Translations under genes and position numbers: made by a program
Assembly (NCBI RefSeq): GCF_000719975.1
Contig: NZ_JOIJ01000027.1
Coordinates: 1 to 38,616, forward strand
Reading direction: 5' to 3'
Source of the DNA: Prauserella rugosa
GTDB taxonomy: Bacteria; Actinomycetota; Actinomycetes; Mycobacteriales; Pseudonocardiaceae
DNA length: 38,616 nucleotides
The notes under the pieces: generated by a model
Seen by the model: the letters and a program-made list of their open reading frames with translations, nothing else
Told to the model about the DNA's origin: nothing
Database searches by the model: none
In this document: positions 1-8,229 of the stretch, piece after piece
How positions within the stretch are numbered: the stretch's first letter is position 1
Layout of the letters: every line of letters begins with the position of its first letter

Positions 1-44
1 GTCCAGCGCTACGAAGAAAGCTTCCTTCAACTCCTCAAACGACA

Positions 45-87
45 CGATCCCCGCAACTCCCTGAAGAACAGGGTGTTGCGGGGATCG
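45..87 (-). terminator. Strong hairpin behind the malic enzyme gene
   Basis: Two 19-base arms (45-63 and 69-87) pair with one mismatch around a 5-base AAGAA loop. The hairpin lies 44 bases past the malic enzyme stop codon on the minus strand, where a terminator is expected. There is no long U tract, as is common in actinomycetes. It is symmetrical, so it could also stop a plus-strand transcript entering from the left edge. Confidence 0.6.
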
Positions 88-130
88 CTAGAAACCGCCT
101 TGTCCTCGGGGGCACCGCTGGGTTGTTACG

Positions 131-1297
131 TCAGCCCACGACGCCGTCGTCCTCGGCGGCCTTCGCCACGGCGGTGGCGACCTCCTCGGCGACGCGTGGG
201 TCGAGCGGGCTCGGCACGATGCGGTCCGCCGACAGCTCGTCGGCTGCCGCGGACACGATCGCCTCCGCGGCGGCGAGCTTCATGTTCTCCGTGATCGCCC
301 GCGCACCGGCGTCGAGCGCACCGCGGAACACACCGGGGAACGCCAGCACGTTGTTGATCTGGTTCGGGAAGTCGCTCCGCCCGGTGGCCACGACCGCCGC
401 GTACTTGGCCGCGGTCTCCGGGTGCACCTCGGGGTCCGGATTGGACAGTGCGAACACGATGGGCTCGGGCGCCATGGTCGCGAGCAGGTTCTCGTCGATG
501 GTCGCGCTCGAGAGGCCGATGAACACGTCGGCGCCGGCCATGGCGTCGGCCAGCCCTCCGCGCAGACCGGCCTTGTTCGTGGTCGCCGCCAGGTCCCGTT
601 TGACGTCGTTCAGGTTGTCGCGGCCCTCGTGGATGATGCCGCGCGAGTCGAGCACCGTCACGTCGCCTACCCCGGCGGCCTGCAGGATCTTCGTGCACGC
701 GACGCCTGCGGCGCCCGCGCCGGAGATCACCACCCGCTGGTCGCCGATGTCGCGCCCGGTCACCAGGTTCGCGCCGCGCAGTGCGGCGAGCATCACGATG
801 GCCGTGCCGTGCTGGTCGTCGTGCATGACCGGGCAGTCGAGCGCGTCCTTGAGCTTCGCCTCGAGCTCGAAGCACCGCGGCGCCGAGACGTCCTCCAGGT
901 TCACCGCGCCGAACGAGGGACGCAGGCGGACGAGCGTCTCGACGATCTCGTCGACGTCGGAGGTCTCCAGCACGAGCGGAATCGAGTCCAGCCCGGCGAA
1001 GGTCTTGAACAGAACCGACTTGCCCTCCATGACCGGCAACGACGCGCTCGCGCCGATGTCGCCGAGTCCGAGTACCGCCGATCCGTCGCTGACCACCGCC
1101 ACGAGCCGGTCCGCCCACGTGTACCGCTTCGCGAGAGCAGGCTCCTGCTCGATGGCGCGGCTGACCTTCGCTACCCCGGGGGTGTAGGCGATGGACAGGT
1201 CACGGGCCTGCGTGATGGGGCGGGTGGCCGACACGGAGAGCTTGCCGCCCTCGTGTCCGCCGAAGATGTCGTCGTCGCTCACCTGAGCTTGGGACAC
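131..1297 (-). CDS. NAD(P)-dependent malic enzyme
   Basis: Oxidatively decarboxylates malate to pyruvate and CO2 with reduction of NAD(P), linking the TCA cycle to pyruvate and supplying reducing power. The 388-residue protein is the short bacterial form. It has the N-terminal YTPGVA motif, the VLGLGDIG and MEGKSVLFK segments of the malic domain, HDDQHGTA with metal-binding acidic residues, and a GAGAAG dinucleotide-binding loop near residue 180. The GTG start at 1297 was chosen because GGAG lies six bases upstream; an open frame continues further upstream but reads as non-coding. The gene stands alone, is transcribed away from the epimerase gene, and ends in a hairpin. Whether NAD or NADP is preferred cannot be read from the sequence. 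Confidence 0.93.
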   Translation of the reverse strand: MSQAQVSDDDIFGGHEGGKLSVSATRPITQARDLSIAYTPGVAKVSRAIEQEPALAKRYTWADRLVAVVSDGSAVLGLGDIGASASLPVMEGKSVLFKTFAGLDSIPLVLETSDVDEIVETLVRLRPSFGAVNLEDVSAPRCFELEAKLKDALDCPVMHDDQHGTAIVMLAALRGANLVTGRDIGDQRVVISGAGAAGVACTKILQAAGVGDVTVLDSRGIIHEGRDNLNDVKRDLAATTNKAGLRGGLADAMAGADVFIGLSSATIDENLLATMAPEPIVFALSNPDPEVHPETAAKYAAVVATGRSDFPNQINNVLAFPGVFRGALDAGARAITENMKLAAAEAIVSAAADELSADRIVPSPLDPRVAEEVATAVAKAAEDDGVVG

Positions 1298-1639
1298 GTC
1301 TATCTCCAGGGCTGAAAAAGGGAGGGGCCAACGGGCACGTCCCGTTGGTGCTGGGCTCCTTGCTCCCGGCGATTCGGCGCGGTAGCACCGTCTGCCGGCA
1401 AGGTGTCCGTCAAGGCCCTTGGTCAGGCGTAGCCGCGGACGCGGCGGTCGCACCAGTGTGACATCTCTTCGCGCACTCAGCGTGTCCGGTGCGGTCCGGA
1501 TCACAGATTTGTCCCTGTTTTCGCAGGTCAAGCACCTAATAGCAAGACGGACGTCCGGCTTGGGTCGCAGACCGGCGCGTCGCCGGAGGAGCTGCACGCC
1601 ACCGCGGAGGCCTCGTCCGCCGCCCCATATGATCCGGGC
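1298..1639. other. Divergent intergenic region, malic enzyme / epimerase
   Basis: 342 bases between two divergent genes. The right end holds the leaderless-type -10 of the epimerase (1628-1633). A TTGACG reads on the minus strand near 1410 and could be a -35 for the malic enzyme, but no convincing -10 follows at normal spacing. No RNA gene or clear operator is visible. Confidence 0.4.
1628..1633 (+). promoter_or_regulatory. -10 element of a probable leaderless promoter
   Basis: TATGAT is followed by exactly six bases and then the ATG at 1640, so transcription would begin at or next to the start codon. The ATG has no Shine-Dalgarno sequence, which agrees with a leaderless mRNA. Confidence 0.65.
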
Positions 1640-2251
1640 ATGCACGCCCGCACGCTGGCTGTTCCCGATGCCGTCGAGTTCACCCCGCCCGTCTTCCCCG
1701 ACCACCGGGGCCTGTTCACGGCGCCCTTCCAGGAGCCGGCGTTCGTCGACGCCGTCGGCCATCCGCTGACGGTGGCGCAGACCAACCACAGCGTGTCGCG
1801 GCGAGGCACCGTCCGCGGCGTGCACTTCACCGACGTCCCACCCGGTCAGGCGAAGTACGTCTACTGCCCGAAGGGCGCGCTGCTCGACGTGGTCGTGGAC
1901 CTGCGCGTCGGCTCGCCCACGTTCGGCACGTGGGACTCGGTACGCCTCGACAGCGAGACCTACCGCGGCGTGTACATCCCGGAGGGTCTGGGCCACGCGT
2001 TCGTCGCGCTCGAGGACGACACGGTGATGTCGTACCTGTGCTCGACGTCGTACAACCCGCCCGCCGAACACGGTGTCGACCCGTTCGACCCCGAACTCGG
2101 CCTGCCGTGGCCCGGCGACCTCGAGTTCGTGCTGTCGGACAAGGACCGCGCGGCCCCGTCGGTGGCGCAGGCACGCGCCGACGGCCTTCTTCCCGACTAC
2201 GCGGACTGCCTCGCCCACTACGAGCGACTGCGGGCGTCCTCCCGGGCGTGA
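1640..2251 (+). CDS. dTDP-4-dehydrorhamnose 3,5-epimerase family protein (RmlC-like)
   Basis: A 203-residue RmlC-fold protein. Members epimerise C3 and/or C5 of dTDP-4-keto-6-deoxy-D-glucose on the way to dTDP-L-rhamnose or antibiotic deoxysugars. Visible family marks are RGVHF with the candidate catalytic His62, GALLDVVVDLR, IPEGLGHAF, a tyrosine near 132 in SYLCSTSY, and LSDKDRAAPS near the C-terminus. Length is normal. No rmlA, rmlB or rmlD neighbour is present, so its substrate (rhamnose route or another dTDP sugar) cannot be settled from context. The start is set by the -10 six bases upstream. It converges on the cholesterol oxidase gene with a 27-base gap. Confidence 0.88.
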   Translation: MHARTLAVPDAVEFTPPVFPDHRGLFTAPFQEPAFVDAVGHPLTVAQTNHSVSRRGTVRGVHFTDVPPGQAKYVYCPKGALLDVVVDLRVGSPTFGTWDSVRLDSETYRGVYIPEGLGHAFVALEDDTVMSYLCSTSYNPPAEHGVDPFDPELGLPWPGDLEFVLSDKDRAAPSVAQARADGLLPDYADCLAHYERLRASSRA

Positions 2252-2278
2252 TCGACCGAGCACACCCTCGCCGCGGTG

Positions 2279-3970
<1,692 letters not shown>

Positions 3971-4010
3971 TCACCCGGTAGGCTTAATGACGCAGCGCCA
4001 ACAACTGCCG

Positions 4011-4070
4011 CCGGGTGTCAATCCCCGGGTGCCAGCCGGATGCCAGTCCCGGGTGTCAGCCGGGTGTCAG
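4011..4070. repeat. Five imperfect tandem copies of a ~12-base unit
   Basis: Units resembling CCGGGTGTCAGT run head to tail from 4011 to 4070, with copies starting near 4011, 4025, 4036, 4048 and 4060. The array fills the 3' end of the thioesterase-like gene's transcript and its last copy contains that gene's stop codon (4067-4069). No function is evident; it may be slippage-prone non-coding DNA. Confidence 0.7.
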
Positions 4071-4561
4071 CTCCTGGGCGTGATCCAGACGGTGATGTCG
4101 GCGGTGACCACGACGGTCCCCTCGCGGTCCCGGACCACGACCGGTACGACGACCTCGGTGCCCGACTCGGCGAGCTCGGGCAGCTCAGGCAACTCCGCCA
4201 CGGCCGTCAGCGACGTCTTCGCCTTGGCCACGTAGGACACCGACATCCCTTTCGGAATCCACCGGTGGGTGGTGGGCACGGTCGCCTCGGCGAGCATGCC
4301 CATGGCGATCTCGGCGAGATTGCACGCCGCGATCGCGTGAAAGGTGCCGAGATGGTTGTGCACGCCCCACCACTTCGGTGCGGCCACCTCGCAGCGACCC
4401 GGCCGCATGTCCCGCACCGCAGGCAGCACCGTGCGGAAGTACGGCACCTTCAGGCACATCGCGGTGGAGAACAGCCCACGGCCGAGCGTCGAGCCCGACA
4501 GCTTCCGCCACATCGCATACGTCGCGTTCACGGCCGTGCTCGCCGCATCCACAGAACTCAT
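4067..4561 (-). CDS. Hotdog-fold protein, DUF4442 / PaaI-thioesterase-like
   Basis: A 164-residue protein with the profile of the DUF4442 hotdog family, related to acyl-CoA thioesterases. Visible features are a helical N-terminus with MWRKLSGSTLGR, a central segment HNHLGTFHAIAACNLAE that matches the hotdog active-site helix and its preceding HNH loop, and alternating beta strands up to the C-terminal ITVWITPRS. No signal peptide or membrane segment is seen. The substrate is unknown. ATG 4561 was chosen over a GTG at 4609; TAATGT lies seven bases upstream of it, so the message may be leaderless. It is transcribed divergently from the phosphatase gene with a 50-base gap. Confidence 0.8.
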   Translation of the reverse strand: MSSVDAASTAVNATYAMWRKLSGSTLGRGLFSTAMCLKVPYFRTVLPAVRDMRPGRCEVAAPKWWGVHNHLGTFHAIAACNLAEIAMGMLAEATVPTTHRWIPKGMSVSYVAKAKTSLTAVAELPELPELAESGTEVVVPVVVRDREGTVVVTADITVWITPRS

Positions 4562-4599
4562 ACCGGTGACATTACCCGCCAGTAACAACTGTGGGCGGA

Positions 4600-4605
4600 T
4601 ACGGT
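4600..4605 (+). promoter_or_regulatory. -10 element of a probable leaderless promoter
   Basis: TACGGT is followed by six bases and then GTG 4612. This spacing places the transcription start at the start codon. No Shine-Dalgarno sequence is visible. Confidence 0.55.
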
Positions 4606-4611
4606 GCACCC

Positions 4612-5202
4612 GTGTCCGAACACACGCTTCTCCTCATCCGGCACGGCCAGACCGAGTGGTCGGCCACGGGCAAGCACACGAGTCACACCGACGTCCCCCT
4701 GACCGGCGTCGGCGAGCGTCAGGCACACGCCGCCGGCCGCACCTACGCCGTGTTGCACCGCGGCACCGACCCCGCGCTCGTGCTCACCAGTCCCAGGGTG
4801 CGCGCCCGCCGCACCGCCGAGCTGGCGGGCATCCCCGTCGACGAACAGTCCGGCGATCTCGCCGAATGGGACTACGGCGACTACGAGGGCGTCACCACCG
4901 ACGAGATCCACCGAACCGTTCCCGACTGGTCACTGTGGACCGACGGCGCGCCGGGCGGTGAGACCCCACAGCAGGTGGGCGAGCGCGCCGACCGCGTACT
5001 CGAACGGGCCCGCGCCGCGCTGTCCGACGGCGACGTCGTCCTCGTCGGCCACGGTCACTTCAGCCGCGTGCTCATCGCCCGATGGCTCGGCCTCGACGTG
5101 CCTTTCGGCGAACGGTTCCGCGTCGACCCGGCGAGCATCTCGGTGCTCGGCCACGAGCGAGGCGCACCGCAGATCCGGCACCTGAACGTTCCGCCTGCCT
5201 GA
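4612..5202 (+). CDS. Histidine phosphatase family protein
   Basis: A 196-residue member of the phosphoglycerate-mutase-like histidine phosphatases. The catalytic motif LLIRHGQTEW begins at about residue 7 and LTSPRVRARRTAEL supplies the second phosphate-binding arginine. The acid/base Glu is in AEWDYGDYEG and the second catalytic His in LVGHGHFSRVL. Length and motifs fit a small-molecule phosphatase rather than a glycolytic mutase; phosphosugar or nucleotide-type substrates are known in the family but cannot be assigned here. The GTG start was preferred to GTG 4591 because of the leaderless-type -10 and because the family begins just before the RHG motif. The GNAT gene follows after 26 bases and may be co-transcribed. 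Confidence 0.88.
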   Translation: MSEHTLLLIRHGQTEWSATGKHTSHTDVPLTGVGERQAHAAGRTYAVLHRGTDPALVLTSPRVRARRTAELAGIPVDEQSGDLAEWDYGDYEGVTTDEIHRTVPDWSLWTDGAPGGETPQQVGERADRVLERARAALSDGDVVLVGHGHFSRVLIARWLGLDVPFGERFRVDPASISVLGHERGAPQIRHLNVPPA

Positions 5203-5228
5203 CCACACCCCGGTGCGATCATGACCGC

Positions 5229-5705
5229 ATGAGCATCCGCAGAGTCCGTCCCGACGACGTCGACGCCGTCGTCGATCTCGTCCACGCGCTCGCCGAGTAC
5301 GAGAAGGCACCGGACGAGTGCCACCTGACGTCCGAGCAGCTGCACGCCGCGCTGTTCGCCGACGCGCCTGCGCTGTACGGGCACGTGGCCGAGGTGGAGG
5401 GCACGGTCGTCGGATTCGCGCTGTGGTTCCTCAACTTCTCCACCTGGCGCGGCGTGCACGGCATCTACCTCGAGGACCTGTTCGTCCTGCCGGAGCACCG
5501 CGGTTCCGGTCTCGGCAAGGCACTGCTGGCCACGCTGGCCGCCGAATGCGTCGACCGCGGGTACGCCCGCCTCGAATGGTGGGTGCTCAACTGGAACCCC
5601 GCGCGGAAGTTCTACGAGTCGCTCGACGCCGAGGCGATGGACGAGTGGACCGTCTACCGGCTCACCGACGAGCCGCTGCGCGCACTGGCGGGCGACGCAC
5701 GCTGA
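5229..5705 (+). CDS. GNAT acetyltransferase, diamine/thialysine type
   Basis: A 158-residue GNAT enzyme that should transfer acetyl from acetyl-CoA to an amine. It resembles spermidine/spermine and thialysine acetyltransferases. FALWFLNFSTWRG and IYLEDLFV are typical of that subgroup. EHRGSGLGKALL is the acetyl-CoA pyrophosphate loop, and WWVLNWNPARKFYESL is the C-terminal cofactor and dimer segment. A polyamine or diamine substrate is the best guess but is not proven. It starts 26 bases after the phosphatase stop and ends next to a 12-base direct repeat. Confidence 0.88.
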   Translation: MSIRRVRPDDVDAVVDLVHALAEYEKAPDECHLTSEQLHAALFADAPALYGHVAEVEGTVVGFALWFLNFSTWRGVHGIYLEDLFVLPEHRGSGLGKALLATLAAECVDRGYARLEWWVLNWNPARKFYESLDAEAMDEWTVYRLTDEPLRALAGDAR

Positions 5706-5727
5706 CGTCGGCGTCGACGTCGGCGTC
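5704..5727 (+). repeat. Two perfect 12-base direct repeats after the GNAT stop
   Basis: GACGTCGGCGTC occurs twice in tandem, beginning inside the GNAT stop codon. The unit is partly self-complementary, so it may fold and help end the transcript between these convergent genes. Confidence 0.6.
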
Positions 5728-5746
5728 GCGGGAGCATCCGATCGGT

Positions 5747-6211
5747 TCAGTCCCGTTCGCCGCGCTCACGCTCGGCCGCACGTCCGGACATGCCGCCGCG
5801 GCGCGCGGCCTCCTCCTCGGTCTCGTCCGGACGCTGGCCGAGTGCCCAGGCACGCGAATCCCTGCGGAACAGCAGCACGATCACCACGACGCCCGCGATC
5901 ATGATCGGCACGCCGTAGCCTGCCTGGTCGGACGGCCCCGCGGCGTACCAGCCGACGCCGATCAGGATCAGCGCAACGACCAGCGAGGGCGAACGCGCCC
6001 ACGTCTTGCCGAGCAGCAGTCCCGCCGCGCAGGCCAGCACGCCGGCGCCCAGCACGACGTAGTAGCTCACCTCCGCGAGCAGGTCACGGCTGGTTCCGGT
6101 GAAGGCGAGCACCAGGGCGATCACGATGAGCCCGAGCCCGGGCAGCGCCGTCAGCAACCCCGCGTAGCGGACTTCGCGGGGCGCGGGAGAGATCTTGTCG
6201 GCGAGCGCCAC
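5747..6211 (-). CDS. Small integral membrane protein, unknown function
   Basis: A 154-residue protein with four predicted membrane segments: LLTALPGLGLIVIALVLAF, YYVVLGAGVLACAAGLLLG, SLVVALILIGVGWYAAG and GVPIMIAGVVVIVLLF. The C-terminal tail is charged and hydrophilic (ETEEEAARRGGMSGRAAE). I do not recognise a named family; similar four-helix proteins are common and uncharacterised in actinomycetes. GTG 6211 was chosen because a purine-rich GGGGAAGG precedes it and the frame upstream is compositionally unlike protein. It converges with the GNAT gene and is divergent from the lipid kinase. Confidence 0.7.
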   Translation of the reverse strand: MALADKISPAPREVRYAGLLTALPGLGLIVIALVLAFTGTSRDLLAEVSYYVVLGAGVLACAAGLLLGKTWARSPSLVVALILIGVGWYAAGPSDQAGYGVPIMIAGVVVIVLLFRRDSRAWALGQRPDETEEEAARRGGMSGRAAERERGERD

Positions 6212-6422
6212 GGGCGGGCCTTCCCCTCGGACGTGACCGTGCGTGAACGCTTCCGATGGTATGCCACCCGGACGGCCGTTTTCCGCCGCCCGGCGTTGGG
6301 GCAAGGATTCAGGTGTCGTCGATGAGCCGGTGGTCGTCCGGGGTGCACTCGTCACGGCGGAAGTGATGCGTTCGCCGAGCGAGCGGGAGGCAACAACGAG
6401 AAGAGCGGGCTGACGGTTCACC

Positions 6423-6428
6423 TAGTCT
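6423..6428 (+). promoter_or_regulatory. -10 element of a probable leaderless promoter
   Basis: TAGTCT, six bases, then GTG 6435. The spacing and the lack of a Shine-Dalgarno sequence point to a leaderless lipid kinase mRNA. Confidence 0.6.
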
Positions 6429-6434
6429 GGACGA

Positions 6435-7454
6435 GTGCGCGCAGTACTCGTCGTGAATCCGCAGGCCACCGCCACCTCACAGGGCGGGCGTGACGTTCTC
6501 GCGCACGCCCTGGCGAGCCAGGTCAAGCTCGAGGTGGTCGAGACCGAGCATCGCGGCCACGCGATGACCGTCGCGCGGGCGGCCGCGCGTGGCGAGCTCG
6601 GTGACGTCGGTCTCGTCGTGGCCCACGGCGGGGACGGCACCGTCAACGAGGTCGTCAACGGCCTCATGGACGGCCGCCCCGTGGACGACAGCGCCACCGG
6701 CGGGTCCGGCGGCGGCTCCACGGAGAGCGCAGGCCGGCCCTCCGCCGACGGCGCGCTGCGTCCGGTCGGTGCGCAGGCGGCCGATCGGGCCGTGCCGATG
6801 CTCGGCGTCGTCCCCGGCGGATCGGCGAACGTGTTCGCGCGCGCACTCGGACTCCCCCGCGACCCCGTCGAGGCGACCCATCGCCTGCTGCACGCGGTCG
6901 AGACGGGTGCACGCAGGCGCGTCGGACTCGGCAACGCCGACGGCCGGTGGTTCACGTTCAACGCGGGCCTCGGATGGGACGCCGACGTCGTGGCCGGCGT
7001 CGATGCCAAACGTGGCAAACGCACCAGCCCCTCCCTCTACGCCAGAACGGCCGTGTCCGCCTATCTGCGGCCTCCGCGCGGCAGGCCCGCGCTCAGCGTC
7101 GAGATCCCCGGCGACGAAGCCGTGGACACCCGCACGGTGTTCGTGTCCAACACCGATCCGTGGAGCTATCTCGGTCCGCGCCCGGTGCACCTCAACACCG
7201 AGTGCTCGTTCGACACCGGACTCGGCCTGTTCGCCCTGCGCCGGATGGGACTGGCGACCGTGCTGCGCCACCTGAACCAGGCACTCCACCGCGGCAAGCA
7301 CCGCGGGAAGAACCTCGTGCGCAGGGACGATCTGTCATTCGTCTGCGTGAGTTCCGAAAAGCCCGTACACTTTCAGGTCGACGGAGACCTGGTCGGAAGA
7401 CGCACCAGGGTGGAGTTCCGGAGCGTCCCGCAGGCGCTCACCGTCGCGGTATGA
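6435..7454 (+). CDS. Diacylglycerol/lipid kinase family protein (YegS/BmrU type)
   Basis: A 339-residue lipid kinase-fold protein that would phosphorylate a lipid hydroxyl, such as diacylglycerol, with ATP at the membrane face. It opens with AVLVVNPQA, has the nucleotide-binding AHGGDGTVNEVVNGL at about 63-77 and GVVPGGSANVFARALGLP after it. The C-terminal beta domain ends with VHFQVDGDLVG. A Gly/Ser-rich insert of about 30 residues (82-115) separates the GGDGT and PGGSAN motifs, which are normally only a few residues apart; it is probably a surface loop. It is a single-gene unit ahead of the whiB1 control region. The lipid substrate is not predictable. Confidence 0.88.
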   Translation: MRAVLVVNPQATATSQGGRDVLAHALASQVKLEVVETEHRGHAMTVARAAARGELGDVGLVVAHGGDGTVNEVVNGLMDGRPVDDSATGGSGGGSTESAGRPSADGALRPVGAQAADRAVPMLGVVPGGSANVFARALGLPRDPVEATHRLLHAVETGARRRVGLGNADGRWFTFNAGLGWDADVVAGVDAKRGKRTSPSLYARTAVSAYLRPPRGRPALSVEIPGDEAVDTRTVFVSNTDPWSYLGPRPVHLNTECSFDTGLGLFALRRMGLATVLRHLNQALHRGKHRGKNLVRRDDLSFVCVSSEKPVHFQVDGDLVGRRTRVEFRSVPQALTVAV

Positions 7455-7606
7455 CTGATCGCGGGCGGTGAACAGCAGCAGCTGATCACCTCCGGCAAAC
7501 CCGGTGTTGCCGCTCATCGACGCAGAGGCTCCACTCGCCGCAAAGTTCGATCGACGGATGGCGTTGCCGAGAGGTAAAGCCGCAGGTCAGATCGGCGTTT
7601 CGGGCA

Positions 7607-7622
7607 GGTGACCTGACTCACC
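7607..7622. promoter_or_regulatory. Candidate CRP-type operator 1 upstream of whiB1
   Basis: GGTGA, six bases, TCACC: a perfect GTGA-N6-TCAC core, which is the CRP/FNR-family half-site pattern. It is centred about 128 bases upstream of the whiB1 ATG. In M. tuberculosis whiB1 is known to be controlled by the CRP protein; applying that here is inference. Confidence 0.5.
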
Positions 7623-7656
7623 GATCCGTCGAAAACACTTGTCGAAGCCGGGGACT

Positions 7657-7672
7657 CGTGAAAGCATTCACA
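7657..7672. promoter_or_regulatory. Candidate CRP-type operator 2 upstream of whiB1
   Basis: CGTGA-AAGCAT-TCACA matches the TGTGA-N6-TCACA consensus at nine of ten positions. Its centre is 50 bases from that of operator 1, close to five helical turns, so two dimers could lie on the same DNA face. Confidence 0.55.
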
Positions 7673-7742
7673 AGCACCCCAAAAAACGACCGCCAAGACG
7701 ACGTTGGCGCGGTACCCCCGCGTCTTTCGAAGGAGCTCAACG

Positions 7743-7997
7743 ATGGACTGGCGCCACCGCGCAGCCTGCCGGGACGAGGACCCGGAACTGTTCTTCCCCG
7801 TGGGAACGAGCGGCCCCGCTCTGTCCCAGGTCACCGCAGCCAAGGCCGTGTGCCACCGCTGCACCGTCGCCGCCGACTGCCTCGCTTGGGCCCTGGCCAG
7901 CGGCCAGGACGCCGGCGTGTGGGGCGGCATGGACGAGGACGAGCGCCGTGCGCTCAAGCGTCGCCGCGCGCAGATCGGCCAGCACAGCAACGCCTGA
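7743..7997 (+). CDS. whiB1: Transcriptional regulator WhiB1
   Basis: An 84-residue Wbl protein carrying a [4Fe-4S] cluster that responds to nitric oxide and, in mycobacteria, binds sigma factor region 4. The four cluster cysteines are at 9, 37, 40 and 46 (C...CHRC...C). GVWGG forms the turn and ERRALKRRRAQ is the basic DNA-binding tail. Sequence and length match WhiB1 rather than WhiB2-7. The gene is followed by pdtaS on the other strand, as in M. tuberculosis (Rv3219/Rv3220c). AAGGAG lies seven bases before the ATG. Two CRP-like sites are upstream and a strong hairpin follows. Confidence 0.95.
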   Translation: MDWRHRAACRDEDPELFFPVGTSGPALSQVTAAKAVCHRCTVAADCLAWALASGQDAGVWGGMDEDERRALKRRRAQIGQHSNA

Positions 7998-8075
7998 GCC
8001 GTTCACAGCAGGCAACACAACCTGCCTTTTGCCCGGAAACGGCGTGAATCCATAACTGGGGCCGAGGCAAAAGGT

Positions 8076-8113
8076 TTGAGGGCCGGCATCCCGATTCGGG
8101 TGCCGGCCCTCAA
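8076..8113. terminator. Terminator after whiB1
   Basis: A 16-17-base stem with one bulged T (8076-8092 with 8098-8113) and a GATTC loop. It lies 79 bases after the whiB1 stop. It could also act against read-through from pdtaS on the minus strand. Confidence 0.8.
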
Positions 8114-8124
8114 GCGTGTCCGGG

Positions 8125-8152
8125 GAGATTCGCGTCCGGAGATTCGTGTCCG
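8125..8152 (+). repeat. Two 14-base direct repeats
   Basis: GAGATTCGCGTCCG and GAGATTCGTGTCCG lie in tandem, differing at one base, between the whiB1 and pdtaS terminators. No coding role is seen. Confidence 0.55.
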
Positions 8153-8185
8153 GAGCCGTTTTCGTGGTGTGTCCGAACCCCGATA

Positions 8186-8229
8186 CCGTTGAATCGACGC
8201 GGCCGCCGTCAGCCGCGTCGATTCAACGG
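8186..8229 (-). terminator. Perfect 18-base stem spanning the pdtaS stop codon
   Basis: Arms 8186-8203 and 8212-8229 are exact inverted copies with an 8-base loop (8204-8211) that contains the pdtaS stop codon (8209-8211). The right arm encodes the last six sense codons. It probably acts as the pdtaS terminator. Confidence 0.75.

Noticed and set aside
1298..2263. In-frame upstream extension of the malic enzyme
   Set aside because: It is antisense to the epimerase gene and resembles no protein; GTG 1297 has a proper ribosome site.
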